Assembly (NCBI RefSeq): GCF_037975245.1
Contig: NC_092567.1
Span: 62,001 to 126,000, forward strand
Direction: 5' to 3'
DNA length: 64,000 bases
DNA from: Apostichopus japonicus
Lineage: Eukaryota; Echinodermata; Holothuroidea; Aspidochirotida; Stichopodidae
Below are positions 12,399 through 25,309 of this stretch, one piece after another (position 1 is the first letter of the stretch; each line of letters starts with the position of its first letter). Made by a program: the position numbers and the translations under genes. The notes under the pieces were generated by a model. It was given only the letters and a program-made list of their open reading frames with translations. It was not told the DNA's origin and ran no database searches.

Positions 12399-13906
12399 CT
12401 GATAGGACAACAATAATCATAAGGCACTAGAGTGATGGCCATCCAAGTGTCCTAATTACTGATAGGACAACAATATCATAAGGGACTAGAGTGATGGCCA
12501 TCCAAGTGTCCTAATACTGATAGGACAACAATATCATAAGGCACTAGAGTGATGGCCATCCAAGTGTCCTAAAGACTGATAGGACAACAATAATCATAAG
12601 GCACTAGAGTGATGGCCATCCAAGTGTCCTAAATACTGATAGGACAACAATAATCATAAGGCACTAGAGTGATGGTCATCCAAGTGTCCTTAATACTGAT
12701 AGGACAAAAATAATCATAAGGCACTAGAGTGATGGCCATCCAAGTGTCCTAAATACTGATAGGACAACAATACCATAAGGGACTAGAGTGATGGCCATCC
12801 AAGTGTCCTAAATACTGATAGGACAACAATATCATAAGGCACTAGAGTGATGGCCATCCAAGTGTCCTAAATACAGTACTGATAGGACAACAATAATCAT
12901 AAGGCACTAGAGTGATGGCCATCCAAGTGTCCTAAATACTGATAGGACAACAATAATCATAAGGCACTAGAGTGATGGCCATCCAAGTGTCCTAAATACT
13001 GATAGGACAACAATAATCATAAGGCACTAGAGTGATGGTCATCCAAGTGTCCTTAATACTGATAGGACAAAAATAATCATAAGGCACTAGAGTGATGGCC
13101 ATCCAAGTGTCCTAAATACTGATAGGACAACAATAATCATAAGGCATTAGAGTGATGGCCATCCAAGTGTCCTAAATACAGTACTGATAGGACAACAATA
13201 ATCATAAGGCACTAGAGTGATGGCCATCCAAGTGTCCTAAATACTGATAGGACAAAAATATCATAAGGCACTAGAGTGATGGCCATCCAAGTGTCCTAAA
13301 TACAGTACTGATAGGACAACAATAATCATAAGGCACTAGAGTGATGGCCATCCAAGTGTCCTAAATACTGATAGGACAACAATAATCATAAGGCACTAGA
13401 GTGATGGCCATCCAAGTGTCCTAAATACAGTACTGATAGGACAACAATAATCATAAGGCACTAGAGTGATGGCCATCCAAGTGTCCTAAATACTGATAGG
13501 ACAACAATATCATAAGGGACTAGAGTGATGGCCATCCAAGTGTCCTAAATACTGATAGGACAACAATAATCATAAGGCACTAGAGTGATGGACATCCAAG
13601 TGTCCTAAATACTGATAGGACAACAATAATCATAAGGCACTAGAGTGATGGCCATCCAAGTGTCCTAAATACTGATAGGACAACAATAATCATAAGGCAC
13701 TAGAGTGATGGCCATCCAAGTGTCCTAAATACTGATAGGACAACAATAATCATAAGGCACTAGAGTGATGGCCATCCAAGTGTCCTAAATACTGATAGGA
13801 CAACAATATCATAAGGGACTAGAGTGATGGCCATCCAAGTGTCCTAAATACTGATAGGACAACAATAATCATAAGGCACTAGAGTGATGGCCATCCAAGT
13901 GTCCTG
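12399..13906. repeat. 60-bp minisatellite
   Basis: About 25 copies of aatactgataggacaacaat, aatcataaggcactagagtg and atggccatccaagtgtccta. Four units (at 12872, 13177, 13301 and 13426) have atacagtactg instead of atactg, a 5-bp gain. Confidence 0.96.
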
Positions 13907-15361
13907 CAATGTAAGGAAATTAATAACATCATTAAACTAGCCAATTTCAGAAAAGAGAACATCATTGCCACACACCTAAATTGTTTTGGTTAAGATGATT
14001 CAGGCTCTTAAACTTCTATGAGGTCAAAGTATTCCCTACAGGATAGAAAATAACATTCCAGGCAAGGGAATGAATTACTTATAAGTAACATCTTCAAGTT
14101 TCCACAATAAGTAAATTAATATTTTGTTGATGTGCAGAGCAAGGAGTCCTCTAAGAGGTCTGCTTTAACCTACGTAATGTAATACAAACTGAGCCACTGC
14201 CCCAATACTGAATTAATATTCAAAACAAAGGTTTAGGCGCTGAATTGGGTAAATCTGTTTGTAGGATGAGATAATAAAACAAGAGCATCAATGATGCAGT
14301 ATCTCAATACTGGAAGTTTTAATTTTGATTCCTAATTTCAAATCTTTGCTCTGTCTCTACAATTATCAATATCAATCATGGTACAACAAATATATAACTT
14401 GCATTTTTGCTACTTTGCCACGAATAGTCTCTGCAGGTTACACTTTATCCTGCTAGTCTTGCCTTTAGCGCTCATTGCCTGTTAGTCGAAAGAACGACGT
14501 TGCAAGGTTTAGTAATGTCATAGAATATCTAAGAACTTGTTTTTCATGTGGTATCCTTCATCTTAGGTCAGTCTCTGTTGGACTTTTTGGTCATATAGTT
14601 TGATGTCAATGACAACAGCCAAATTAGAAGAGGCGAACAACTCGACCATATTCTTGATGCCTGCCTTGAGAGCTAGGCCTATTGACCTACTGTATGTTAA
14701 TGTAGACTGTAGTGGTGACTACCATCAAAACTGTGTCCACTTCTAGATATCAAAACAACCCACGTTTTTCCATCTCAATTTTTCGGACATGAAGATTTCA
14801 TGGATTTATGACTTGGAAAAAATAATGTAAAAGAAGATTACAAGTTTTTATATGCAAGTGATGGGTGGCCTTCTCTTCCCCTACTAGCCACCTCAGTTCC
14901 TCTTAATTTTGTTATTTTACTTTAATTCTTTGTACATTTGATGTCAAACATTACAGGTTCAAAAGAAAGCTAAACATACTTCTTATAACCTTATACATCT
15001 TAGGCCTATGTCCTTATAAATAAAACATAACCTTATACAATTTTTATTGTCTTATCAAAGTTGTGATGCTATGGCCGGCTCCTCTTTTATACGTACCCAT
15101 CAAACAAACTTACCCTGGTCCTTCCTAGGAAAAGCTGTCTGAACACCAGTACAATGCTAATGTGGCTATCACTGAAAGCCTAATAGGCCTAGTGGCCTAT
15201 ATATATATATATTTTTTTTTTTTTTTTAAATTGCACTAGGCCTACAGTAAATAGCCTTCAGAAATACAAGAATGTGTATACGTAATTATACAAAATACAT
15301 GAAGGGCAATCAAACAAACTTATCATGGCCCTTGCTCTGAAAAGCTACCTGAACACCATTA
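13907..15361. other. No gene seen between the 60-bp array and hAT-like copy A
   Basis: AT-rich, with a ta-repeat followed by a poly-T tract at about 15200-15227. No coding or RNA gene signal recognised. Confidence 0.5.
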
Positions 15362-17082
15362 TAGTGTTCAACCGATTATGCATAACAGAAAATACCGATT
15401 ACTGATTATTTTTTCATAATCGTACCGATTCCGATTATTTGAAAATGAGAAAATATCCCGTTTATACGAAATCGGCAATAAAGTTTGACAGAAACAATTA
15501 TTGTTGTGATTTTCCCCAGTTTCCTTTTGCTTCGTTGTTATACAAGGCTCTAAGGTACCATTTTGTATGTACCAAATTACCTCTGGAGTTTCTCGGAAAG
15601 AATTTTTTTTTTTTTAAATTTCCAAAATACGGAGATATGACATCCTACCTAGCCAGCACTGTGCTAAGCGAATGGCCTAACCACCTCGACGTAAATGTCA
15701 CCTGTTAATGGTTGAAATGGGCTACGAATAGTTACTCAAAATATCCATCTCAAAAAGTATCTCAGACAAACCATCCATCTGCAATCTTGACCAAAGTGTA
15801 AATTTTAATGACATATTGCCTTCATTCCGACAATATTTTGTACTTATTTTCAGTATTATACCGTTTATGAACAAATAGAAATGTTACGAACTTGAAGTTA
15901 AACATACCTATTCGTTACCTATATAACTCCATTCATGTTCAATTAGAATGTGTGAGCTTAGGCCAATCAAACTGAAAAGCAAATTGTACCATCGTAACTT
16001 GTTTAAAATTACTCTAAAATGTAATACCAGATTGATGTAAAGAAATAATAACAACTAGAAACTACTCCAATATAAAATATAACATTCCCTCTATAAGACA
16101 TATCACTTACATTACCTTCCAAACAAATGCCGATTGCCAGCAAATTGAAAGTTGTAAACTAAGCTACGCAATTTTTTTTTTTTTTTTTTTTGCAAACCGA
16201 TGGTTAGGCTACATTTCCCATTGACCTAGTGTGGTTGTTAGGCTAACATGTGGTCGATTGCAGTTTCCGTGGATATTTTTAGTTTTTATTTGCGACACAA
16301 CTAGAGCGAATAAACAGATGTCAAGTTTAGATTTCCATGCAGTTGATTTAGTGTGAAGTAAGGCTACTATGTGGTCGGAGATTTGTGAGGATTTTAGGTT
16401 ATTTTCGCTGGTACTGCAGGCCGTAATTTACCACGGGAAGTTCCCGGTGATTGTGCGCGACCCTCTCGCACTGCTTCAAATTTTGATGCGGGGTGAGAAA
16501 ACTGTTTGCGCGATTCGCGATGCAACTGCAATTCCTAGCTAAAGCAAACGCATGTCACAATTAATTTTACACAGACACCTGATATAAAGAGGGCGATTTT
16601 TTTATATTTCATTTTTCTTTTTCGCACTCGTAATTGTGCTTTAGGAGGGCTTTTTAGCACTTGCGAGGGCGAATCGCCCGTTGCCTCCGCTTATTTCCTA
16701 CCCTGTCCAGCACATTCCTGAATTCGCGAAATTGCTATTGCTGCTATGCTTACTGTGCCAAGAAATATGCAGCCAACAACCACGAAGGAAGCAAAATCGG
16801 CGACCCTGGCAGCCTAATTTGATGAAAGTATACACTGTGAAAGACGTATAGGGGGTGCCTTTTTATAATATTTCGTAGTAAAAGAACAAACCTAATTCAT
16901 CAGTTGATATTTTCAACTTCCATATGTTTTTGAATAATGATATTTTCACCTTCCATATGTTTTTGAATAATCGGTATGACATAACTGGTATTCCACGTAA
17001 TTTTTACCGATACCGATTATGTACCGATTATGCAATATTCGTACCGATTCCGATTCCGATTAGGTTAATCGGTTGAACACTA
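15362..17082. mobile_element. hAT-like non-autonomous DNA transposon, copy A
   Basis: Perfect 17-bp terminal inverted repeats (TAGTGTTCAACCGATTA), flanked by caccatta (15354-15361) and caccagta (17083-17090), an 8-bp target duplication with one mismatch. TIRs starting TAGTG with 8-bp duplications are typical of hAT elements. Both subterminal regions are packed with ccgatt/aatcgg words. There is no transposase ORF; the interior has internal duplicates, poly-T tracts and a CpG-containing segment. Confidence 0.8.
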
Positions 17083-17090
17083 CACCAGTA

Positions 17091-18119
17091 CTATCCTTAA
17101 ATGGATGTTACGTAGAATTCAGCAGTACAGAATGTAATTAGCATGCAATACACTAACACCTCGCGTACCTAACTACAGAACAGAAAATTGTTCGCGAGGG
17201 TAGCCATTTTCGTATATCTAACATGTAGCTGTTATGAGTCATAGCCAATCTGCTACAAAACAGACTTGGGGGCGGGGCTTAATCATCAAAAACGGACCTT
17301 TTTACTAAAAGTAGGGGCGGCAGCTCAGTGTTGTTTTAAGAAAGAAAAATCATTTAAACATCAAATAAAGCAAATAAAAGCCATTAAATGTCATATACAT
17401 GTAGTAAAAATCTTATTAATACCTACCTGTAAACAACAAATGGAAGTTTAAAATTTTAATAAAATATATAATACATAGGACCCTATCTTAGACGATACCA
17501 CTGTTGAAAGACAGTTCTATTCTATTCTCTTTCATAAAACATAAGTTTTGGAGCGTGTGCAAAACAGGTGTGACAAAGTGTGTTTTCAGTCCAAATTGGC
17601 CCGATTTGGACATAAATCGGTGAAAAAGTCACAGAATGAGATACAATTCTGGAATAAAAAATAGTAACTTTTGTTGGTCTATATGATATATTCTTGCTCT
17701 GGAAATTCCAGAGAAAAAGAACTTTGTTTGAAGACGCTGAAAAATTTTTAAGAGAAGAGAAAGTCCCACTTACTGTTACAATATCTCTATACATGTAATG
17801 TATTGAGATAATTACATGACAATGCTTACTTTTAAATTGACATTAAAGCCAGACACAAATGACCAAATATATCCCAAAACATGGTTTTTGTAACTCTTCC
17901 TATGTAAGCTGCAGGACAATTATGAGGTTGGCTGATGTTGGCTAGTTTTGGCTACTTGAGATGTCATGTGCACAAGCTTCAGCAACACAAACATGATGCA
18001 AACACACATAAACACCCATTTGACTGGATACTATGTATACGTTAATAATTAAATGCTTAATGCTAGTAAACGAAATGGATCTGAGAGTATGATTACAAAG
18101 CCACAAGAATGAGTTGAAG
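17091..18119. other. No gene seen between hAT-like copy A and the 62-bp array
   Basis: Short ORFs on both strands are without splice sites or recognisable homology. Confidence 0.5.
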
Positions 18120-19290
18120 TGCCTGATAGTTGCTTTCTCTGAGTACAACTATGAACAAATCACTCTGGCTATGAGTGTACAAGGAAATGATAGTTGCCTT
18201 CTGAGTACAACTATGAATAAATCACAGTAGTTATGAGTACAATAACGTTAAAGTTGCTTCCTCCGAGTAAACTATGAACAATTCACTGTGGTTATGAGTA
18301 AAAGGACATGATAGTTGCTTTCTCTGATTAAAACTTTGAAGAAATCACAGTAGTTATGAGAACAAGCACATGATAGTTGCTTTCTCTGAGTACAACTTTG
18401 AACAAATCACTGTGGGTATGAGAACAAGGACATGATAGTTGCTTTCTCTGAGTACAACTATGAACAAATCACTGTGGGTATGAGAACAAGGACATGATAG
18501 TTGCTTTCTCTGAGTACAACTATGAACAAATCACTGTGGGTATGAGAACAAGGACATGATAGTTGCTTTCTCTGAGTACAACTATGAACAAATCACTGTG
18601 GGTATGAGAACAAGGACATGATAGTTGCTTTCTCTGAGTACAACTATGAACAAATCACTGTGGGTATGAGAACAAGGACATGATAGTTGCTTTCTCTGAG
18701 TACAACTACAGTATGAACAAATCACTGTGGGTATGAGTATAAGAACATGATAGTTGCATTCTCGGTGTAAAACTACGAAGAAATCACAGTAGTTATGAGT
18801 ACAAGGACATGATAGTTGCTTTCTCTGAGTACAGCTATGAATAAATCACAGTAGTTATGAGAACAAGGACATGATAGTTGTTTTCTCTGAGTACAGCTAT
18901 GAATAAATCACAGTGGGTAAGATTACAAGGACATGATAGTTGCTTTCTCTGAGTACAACTATGAACAAATCACAGTAGTTATGAGAACAAGGACATGATA
19001 GTTGCTTTCTCTGAGTACAACTATGAACAAATCACAGTAGTTATGAGAACAAGGACATGATAGTTGCTTTCTCTGAGTACAACTATGAACAAATCACAGT
19101 AGTTATGAGAACAAGGACATGATACAGTAGTTGCTTTCTCTGAGTTCAACTATGAATAAATCACTGTGGGTATGAGAACAAGGACATGATAGTTGCTTTC
19201 TCTGAGTACAACTATGAACAAATCACAGTGGGTATGAGAACAAGGACATGATGCTTTATCCGAGTAAAACTATGAATAAATACTGTGGGT
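18120..19290. repeat. 62-bp minisatellite
   Basis: About 18 copies of acaaggacatgatagttgct, ttctctgagtacaactatga and acaaatcactgtgggtatga. Edge units are more diverged. Two units carry a 5-bp gain at a TA that makes TACAGTA (18707-18713 and 19123-19129). Confidence 0.95.
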
Positions 19291-20748
19291 ATGACATGAT
19301 CTGACATGACACGCAGTTTTGTAAAAATAATATGAACAAAGATTTTGTGGTTTGCATATAAGTTCACGCCCCTCTTTAGAGAAATGTCCAAGATATTTGT
19401 TTTGGAGAGATCCTCGGGAATGTAAAATACAGCGGGCAATCACATTCCCTGTAGATAGAAACGGACTCTGAGTCATGTACAGTTTCACGCGAGAAAAAGA
19501 GTATTCAAACGACTTGGCCAAGACTAGGCTCCAAGCTATAGGAACCGACAAGCCTACGTGCGACCTAAAAACTTAAAATCTAAAAACTTAAAAGGGTCGT
19601 CTGTGAGGACAAATTTCAGGATTGCCTACATTCTAAATTGTAGTTTCAGTAGTATTAGTGGAACTGGTACCAATGCTATTACTACCAGTAATGGCTGCAG
19701 TTGTCAATTTCCATGTTCATGAGTTGGAAGCACTTGATGATATTTCCAGTGCACTTTAATATATATGGAAAATGAAAGCCTACAGTACTGATAAACGGAG
19801 CTTGCTCCATCTATAGTTAGTCATAACAATAGCCTACTACATACTGTAGGCATATGTAGGTATTTGTGTCATGCCTTTGCTCGTTCAGGAATACTTTATA
19901 TTGTATGGGATCAAATCTACTTTGAATGGTTCTACCAAACTACTTTAGATAATCTGTACAAAGTGCGATAATGACATCCTTCTTTTTCTTTTAAAAAAAT
20001 GGAGCTGAAGAGAGGGCATGTTGACCATCTGGTAGAAATTTCCATGTGAGCAATGAAATTGATGTTAATCCTACATCAAGTTCAAGATGACCTATTCTGT
20101 GCTATAAATTCTGCTTATTTACATTCTGAATTTCTTAAACATAGGTTGCTGTCTTACTGAGCACCCTTCTAGGAGAGATGCAGATTTGGTCATTCTCTTT
20201 GACTGATAATAACCTCATAAGACCTTTGACCTTTCATTCCTATGTAATTTATTTCATCCCACTAATAACTTATGTTTGTTACTGGAACATTTCTCAATTG
20301 GTCAATGATGACCTTAAATGACCTTTAAAGTATATCCTTGTACAACTTTAAATTTTGGTTTCCCTCAAAATTGTTCACTAAATTTTCATGATTTCATCCA
20401 TATCAATAACCTCCTAGGAGAAGAAGCATTTTAATGGATGGCACGGTTGAACTGGCTTTCCCTGAAATGAACTTCAATCTATGTTTTGTGTATTACAGAA
20501 GGACATGGTCAATTCTTTAGCCAACTTTCTCAGAATTGAGCAAATGGACTGTCAGCAACAGCCTTTGACCTGATGTTGATAGCAAGACACATAGACAGGT
20601 AGGTCAATAGACACTTTGCTCTGCTAGAAGCTCCACCAGCCTTGGTACAGTAATTCAGCTTAATACAACTAGTAAATTTATAAATAATCATCCTCAGGAT
20701 TTAGCTTTCTTTTCTATCAAGGTATTTACCTCTTGATTGAGCAAACAA
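19291..20748. other. No exon identified; possible 3' part of the membrane-protein gene
   Basis: If the donor at 20829 is used, further exons of the minus-strand membrane-protein gene should lie here or beyond, but I could not find a convincing acceptor plus open phase. tgacctttgacc-family words near 20225-20330. Confidence 0.4.
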
Positions 20749-20829
20749 TCACAACATAACAGAATATTCATCTGAAAACACCTCAGCAAATATTCTTAAA
20801 TCTGTAGTAATATTGAGTCTGTCACTTAC

Positions 20830-21003
20830 CACTGCAATAACTAAGGCATGAGATGATACCAGTTTATCAAGCTCGGTCACTTTCACAAAGATATGAAAGA
20901 AACAAGACAGCAGGGTCAAGCTATTCACAATAATTCCAAAGGCTTGGCTTGCCTCGAAAAACCACTGAGTTGCAACAAGAATAATTAAGATGATGGATAA
21001 GAT
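20830..21003 (-). CDS. Predicted membrane protein, exon with two TM helices (TMEM268-like?)
   Basis: 174 nt, 58 codons, phase 0/0. Acceptor ctctcttctcag, donor GTG before gtaagtg. Encodes two hydrophobic segments, ILSIILIILVATQWFF and FGIIVNSLTLLSCFFHIFV, then KVTELDKLVSSHALVIAV. If the donor is not used, the frame stays open for 28 more codons to a TGA at about 20749. In TMEM268 a VTD-type motif follows at this point, and read-through here gives VSD, so either end is possible. No downstream exon was identified. Confidence 0.5.
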
Positions 21004-21923
21004 CTGAGAAGAGAGAAGTATGTTCACTGTTAACATTGATAAAAACAAATATGTAATACCAAACTAGCAGTATGACGCTTCAGGTTAAGCTACAGTAACT
21101 TGAATACTGTGGTACACAAAGAAAATTGCACAGATAAATGTTTGAATGTTGTATTGGAGAATAGTTTATCGCAAACTAACACTATCCCACAGCCTGAAAG
21201 AAAACTAAGTTGATCAAAGTTGAGTGCAAAACTATCACAGAGCACAAGATGTGTAAAGAGTATTGTTTTATCAAATTCAACAAAAGTGGTATGCATAGAA
21301 ATAGAACCTGAACAGCAAGATTGGTTGTTAATGGCTTACAAATTACTTTTGTGCTCATAACCATCCTTTAGAATAATACTTTTTTGAATAATACTGTATT
21401 TGTTTGTTTGGCTGGTTTCATAAAACTTCTATAAAATAACATTGCTAAAAGGCTGTAAATTATTTAAGACCATATTTGCATCCGAAACAAGTAAAATGTT
21501 CATCTGACTTCTTCAATCAATGGTTGTATTTAGATAAATTTGTCAATTCACAACCATAAAGTGTCAACTGCTGATATTTTCCACATCTAATGTTAATTAA
21601 CAGATGTTTGATAAACATTTGATGGTTGTTGGTTCAAGTGTTTCAATGTAGGTAGGGTGCTGTCATGAAGGTCCTAAAATGATCCGTACTGTTTCTTACT
21701 CAAGGTAGCAGTAATGTATGAAAGGACTCACCAGATTGTTAAACATACCAGGTTAACTTGCATAGAGAGACAATGGTTGATTAATTAGGTTAATGTCCCA
21801 CTTGTATAATTTCATCCCCCCTCCCCCCCCCCCAACAAAAAATAATAAAAATACTGACTATGTTATATGTTATCAGCAGGTTTGCTTGAATGATACAATA
21901 TTAACGAAAACCCAGGATCTTAC

Positions 21924-22161
21924 CATTTCTGAACACAGGACCAGTCCTCTTGATGATACAATGAACTGACAGTTTGTTTGAACTCCAAGGTCCTCCCATG
22001 CATCTCTGAACAACCGCTTGACATCAGAGAGAATGTAACACTTGGATTCGTGCTCTCTGACCTGCCTATCTCTTAACTTTTCTAGGTCTTTGGGATCAAT
22101 AGTGATGTACACTCTGACATCTTCCATTGCTGCATTAGTACTAGTCTTCTCTTCCATTTCT
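21924..22161 (-). CDS. Predicted membrane protein, first coding exon
   Basis: Acceptor tgcttcttag at 22162. The first ATG is at 22157 in a good context (AGAAATGG), giving 78 codons to ATG before the donor gtaagatcc. The product starts MEEKTSTNAAMEDVRVYIT and is charged and soluble, ending CQFIVSSRGLVLCSEM just ahead of the membrane segment in the next exon. Donor and following acceptor are both phase 0. An upstream non-coding exon is implied. Comparison with TMEM268 rests on layout (soluble N-part, I-x-x-S-R-x-x-x-L before TM1, two TM segments) and is weak. Confidence 0.55.
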
Positions 22162-22483
22162 CTAAGAAGCAAATCATTGTGAATTAATTAACATATTTAA
22201 AAACTGATGTCACAAAAATGTCAAACAAAATGTTTATTTTCTTATTAAACAGCATTCCTGCAGTAACTTCTATGGTCAAGGTATAGTAATCGAAGGTGCC
22301 ATGAGTGGCCATCACATTAGCTATCCAGTGAGAAGTACAGTAGCTTTACCATGTGAAAACTTCAAGAGGGCTTTAACAACTACATCAGCTTGTGGATTCA
22401 GTAAGTAAAGGGGCAAATTACTTCTACAAAGTATGCTATACCATGAGTACTAAACAATATGGATGCTATTGTAGTGCCATGAC

Positions 22484-23078
22484 CAGGGGCGTAGCCAGGA
22501 TTTTCAAAGTTGTAGGCACGACTATCTAAGTGGAGTGCCACCATAATGTATTTAAAATTAGCAAGGTACATGTACAGAGTAGTCTTACTTTTCAACTTCT
22601 GATACTTGTAGATACAAAGATACGGCCAGAAATGTCTTTGATACAACTATAGCCAGTAATTGTCTTTGATACAACTGTAGCTAGTAAATGTTTAAGTTAT
22701 CCTAATAAGAGAAGGCGAGAGCTATCCGACAATTTCCATCAGATGCAAATTTCTTCAGTTCAGCATCAACGTCAATTGCAAAGTCTCTGTGGATGTTAAA
22801 AAACTGACAAGATCGGATCCTAGTCTTTTTCGGCGAGTAGAGTGTTGAATGAAACGGCACGCGATAGAAATGACAGCCCAGATGACAGAAGAATAGGTCA
22901 CCTAATTTAGCCATATTCTTGCTACGTTCATTTCAATAGTTTTTCCTGTCTAGACTTTTAAACTCGTCCAGCAAGCTTACGGATTTGAATTATGCATGTT
23001 TTTAAGAAAAAGATAACTTGGCCAAGAAAATGTAGGCCAGGGCCTACAATGCTACATACTGGCTACAGTATGCCCCTG
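22484..23078. mobile_element. Short element with inverted termini (CAGGGGC...GCCCCTG)
   Basis: Starts CAGGGGCGTAGCCAG and ends CTGGCTAC-agta-TGCCCCTG, an inverted repeat interrupted by a 5-bp gain. atga flanks both sides. No ORF of note. A second, 5'-truncated copy is at 90-740. It sits upstream of the coding exon of the membrane-protein gene, probably in its first intron. Confidence 0.65.
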
Positions 23079-24688
23079 ATGATCATAGAGTTGCCACAGT
23101 GCTAGTGAAACTAAATTCAACCAGGACTGCAGGTGAGTCTTGCACATGTTGTGATGTTTACCACATTTGCACTGCAAACTCATGCAGCAGATCAAGACAA
23201 CACAATGTAAAAACAAATAGCAGACCTTATACATGCTCATTATGGTGGCCTCATCGTGTATACAAAAAGACCAAAACATGTTGTTTCCTTCATATAAACA
23301 ACAGAGCACCTTCAGATTCATGGCAGAATTTGTCCTTACAAACTTGTACTACATTGTAAAATGCCATTTGATGTCATAAAGGCTACATTTTCCTATTAAA
23401 AATTGTGTTGCGTCTCGGGAGCTGATCTAACTGTCTGTATAGTAGACTATATAGGCCAATTTTAGGGGTGTGTGAGTGTTTCGGTCATTCTATAGTATTT
23501 GTCACAGGAGCTGGTCAAATGTCCAAAGTATATATAGATTAGAACACATTCTGAAGACATCTTCTGTCCAAGTTTAAGTCCACTGCCAAAAAATTGAAGG
23601 TTTATTCAACACATATTTGTAACAACATACCTTTGATGTAAATCTCATGTTTTGAAACTACCTTAACAATCTGGCTTGCTTTTATCAGTGTGTCAAGGCT
23701 TGTATGAACTTTACTTTGTTGTTGTAAACATACATGGCTTTAGGCCTACGGCTACTTAGGTTCAAGCTGTCTCAGTGAACTGGACTTTAAACAAATGAAA
23801 CTGAAATAATAAGGGCCTTTTTGCATACAGTATTTTAATGTATTCATGTGACAATATTAGGGTATAGTTCTTAAAACATAAGTAAAAAATGTTACCCCTA
23901 CCCAAATTCTAACTCTGGCTACGTGCCTGTTAAATTGTGCATACTGTACACTGCAGTAGGCCTGCCCTTCCACGAATAACCTCAGTTTACTGTCCGCCTA
24001 ACGAGTAATGTTGGATAACGTTACACAGTAGGCGATAAGGAAACACTCAGTCTTGGATTGGTGAGATCTTAGCTTGAACTCCGGCGGTAGAGTAAACTGT
24101 TAAGTTGAGATGGAAATTCCAACTTCAACTCTGGTTAATTCTAAACAGTAACAAAGACAATAAGTCTCTCGATTATATGTGGAACCCTGCAGCACCTAAG
24201 CTGTGAATCATAAACATTTATAAACAGAAGTCATATCGCACCTGCTGCGATGACAACAGCTATGGAGCTATTCGAAGTTCGATGGTCTTGGTACACCCAA
24301 AACAATGATTCGCGCAAAGGGTGCCTTCGTTATAGTAACGAGGTTTCGACGGAATCCTGATCTTATCGTCAAAAAATCTTTCATTTTCACACAAACACTT
24401 CATACACTAGATTAACTCGAATTTTGTGAAAAAAAGATATATTAGTTGAAATAAATACAACTCACGGGTTTTTAGCCACTGCTTACACAATTGTGCTTAC
24501 TTTTTGGAAAGAAATTCAAGCATGTACGCAAACATGTAATCTTCGCTAGGCCCAGTCGTACTTATCATTCAACATACACTTCACTACGTACACGTCATAG
24601 ATCTAAAGTTATATTTTTATGAATTGAAGTAGGGAGAGTGACTCATGCGACATCCACCCAACTGATGGCGCTTTGCTCGTCAAGTAGT
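23079..24688. other. Probable upstream region of the membrane-protein gene
   Basis: No coding exon seen. A candidate minus-strand donor (CGCAGCAG before gtgcgata, near 24242) with somewhat GC-richer DNA at 24240-24370 could mark a 5' non-coding exon or promoter. This is a guess from composition only. Confidence 0.25.
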
Positions 24689-25090
24689 TTAGTACTTGCG
24701 ATACAATAAGCCGTTCTTTAAAACTAAGGTTTCCCACTGTAACCAGTATTGTTGTAGTGTCCTACTTCCATCAGAAACCTCACTCCACAAAGGTCTCGTT
24801 TGGGCTTCTTTCCCCTGCAAAACTGGCAATAAGTATGGGTCATCTCGTTGGTACTTTTTCAGGTGTTCAAGTGACCAGGGTGGCAGATATGAAGATTGCA
24901 ACACCACGACAAGCCTTTCTGACGCTACAAATGTCAGCTCTTTCTTCTAAGTCAGAGATTTCAGCCCTCAAGCACCCCCTCTTGTCCAGCTTCTCGCAAT
25001 GGGAACAGTCACAACAGGGTCTCCTTGATAAATGCATTATATTCTCCACTGACAATGTTATCATGTTCAAATACGTAGGTGTAAAATAAG
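24689..25090 (-). pseudogene. Ty3/gypsy pol fragment (RNase H end / integrase start), frameshifted
   Basis: Two overlapping minus-strand frames. One has a HLSRRPC...CSHCEK Cys-rich stretch of the kind that follows gypsy RNase H; the other reads PPWSLEHLKKYQRDDPYL and QWETLVLKNGLLYRKY, typical of the run-up to the integrase HHCC domain. The frame changes near 24905. No LTRs, no catalytic core. A dead fragment. Confidence 0.8.
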
Positions 25091-25309
25091 GTATAAAACC
25101 TCCCTCAATAATTTTTATTTGCTTCTGTTTCTTTCATTAACTTGTTAATAAATTAATTATTTAATTTTAATTTGCATTACTACTAACATCGCACTGCCGC
25201 CGCTGCCTATGCTAGCTCGTGCACGTCTATTGGATCAAACCATATAGATATCCAATTTATCTCTTAAACAGTTTTTAATTCTACTTCTATCTATTATGCA
25301 GGCCTAGGG

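Noticed and set aside
7707-13906. Regular repeats resembling a CRISPR array
   Set aside because: Units are continuous tandem copies with no unique spacers, in eukaryotic intergenic DNA. These are minisatellites.
15439-15708. 89-codon plus-strand ORF inside hAT-like copy A
   Set aside because: Broken in copy B and includes a poly-T run; no transposase features.
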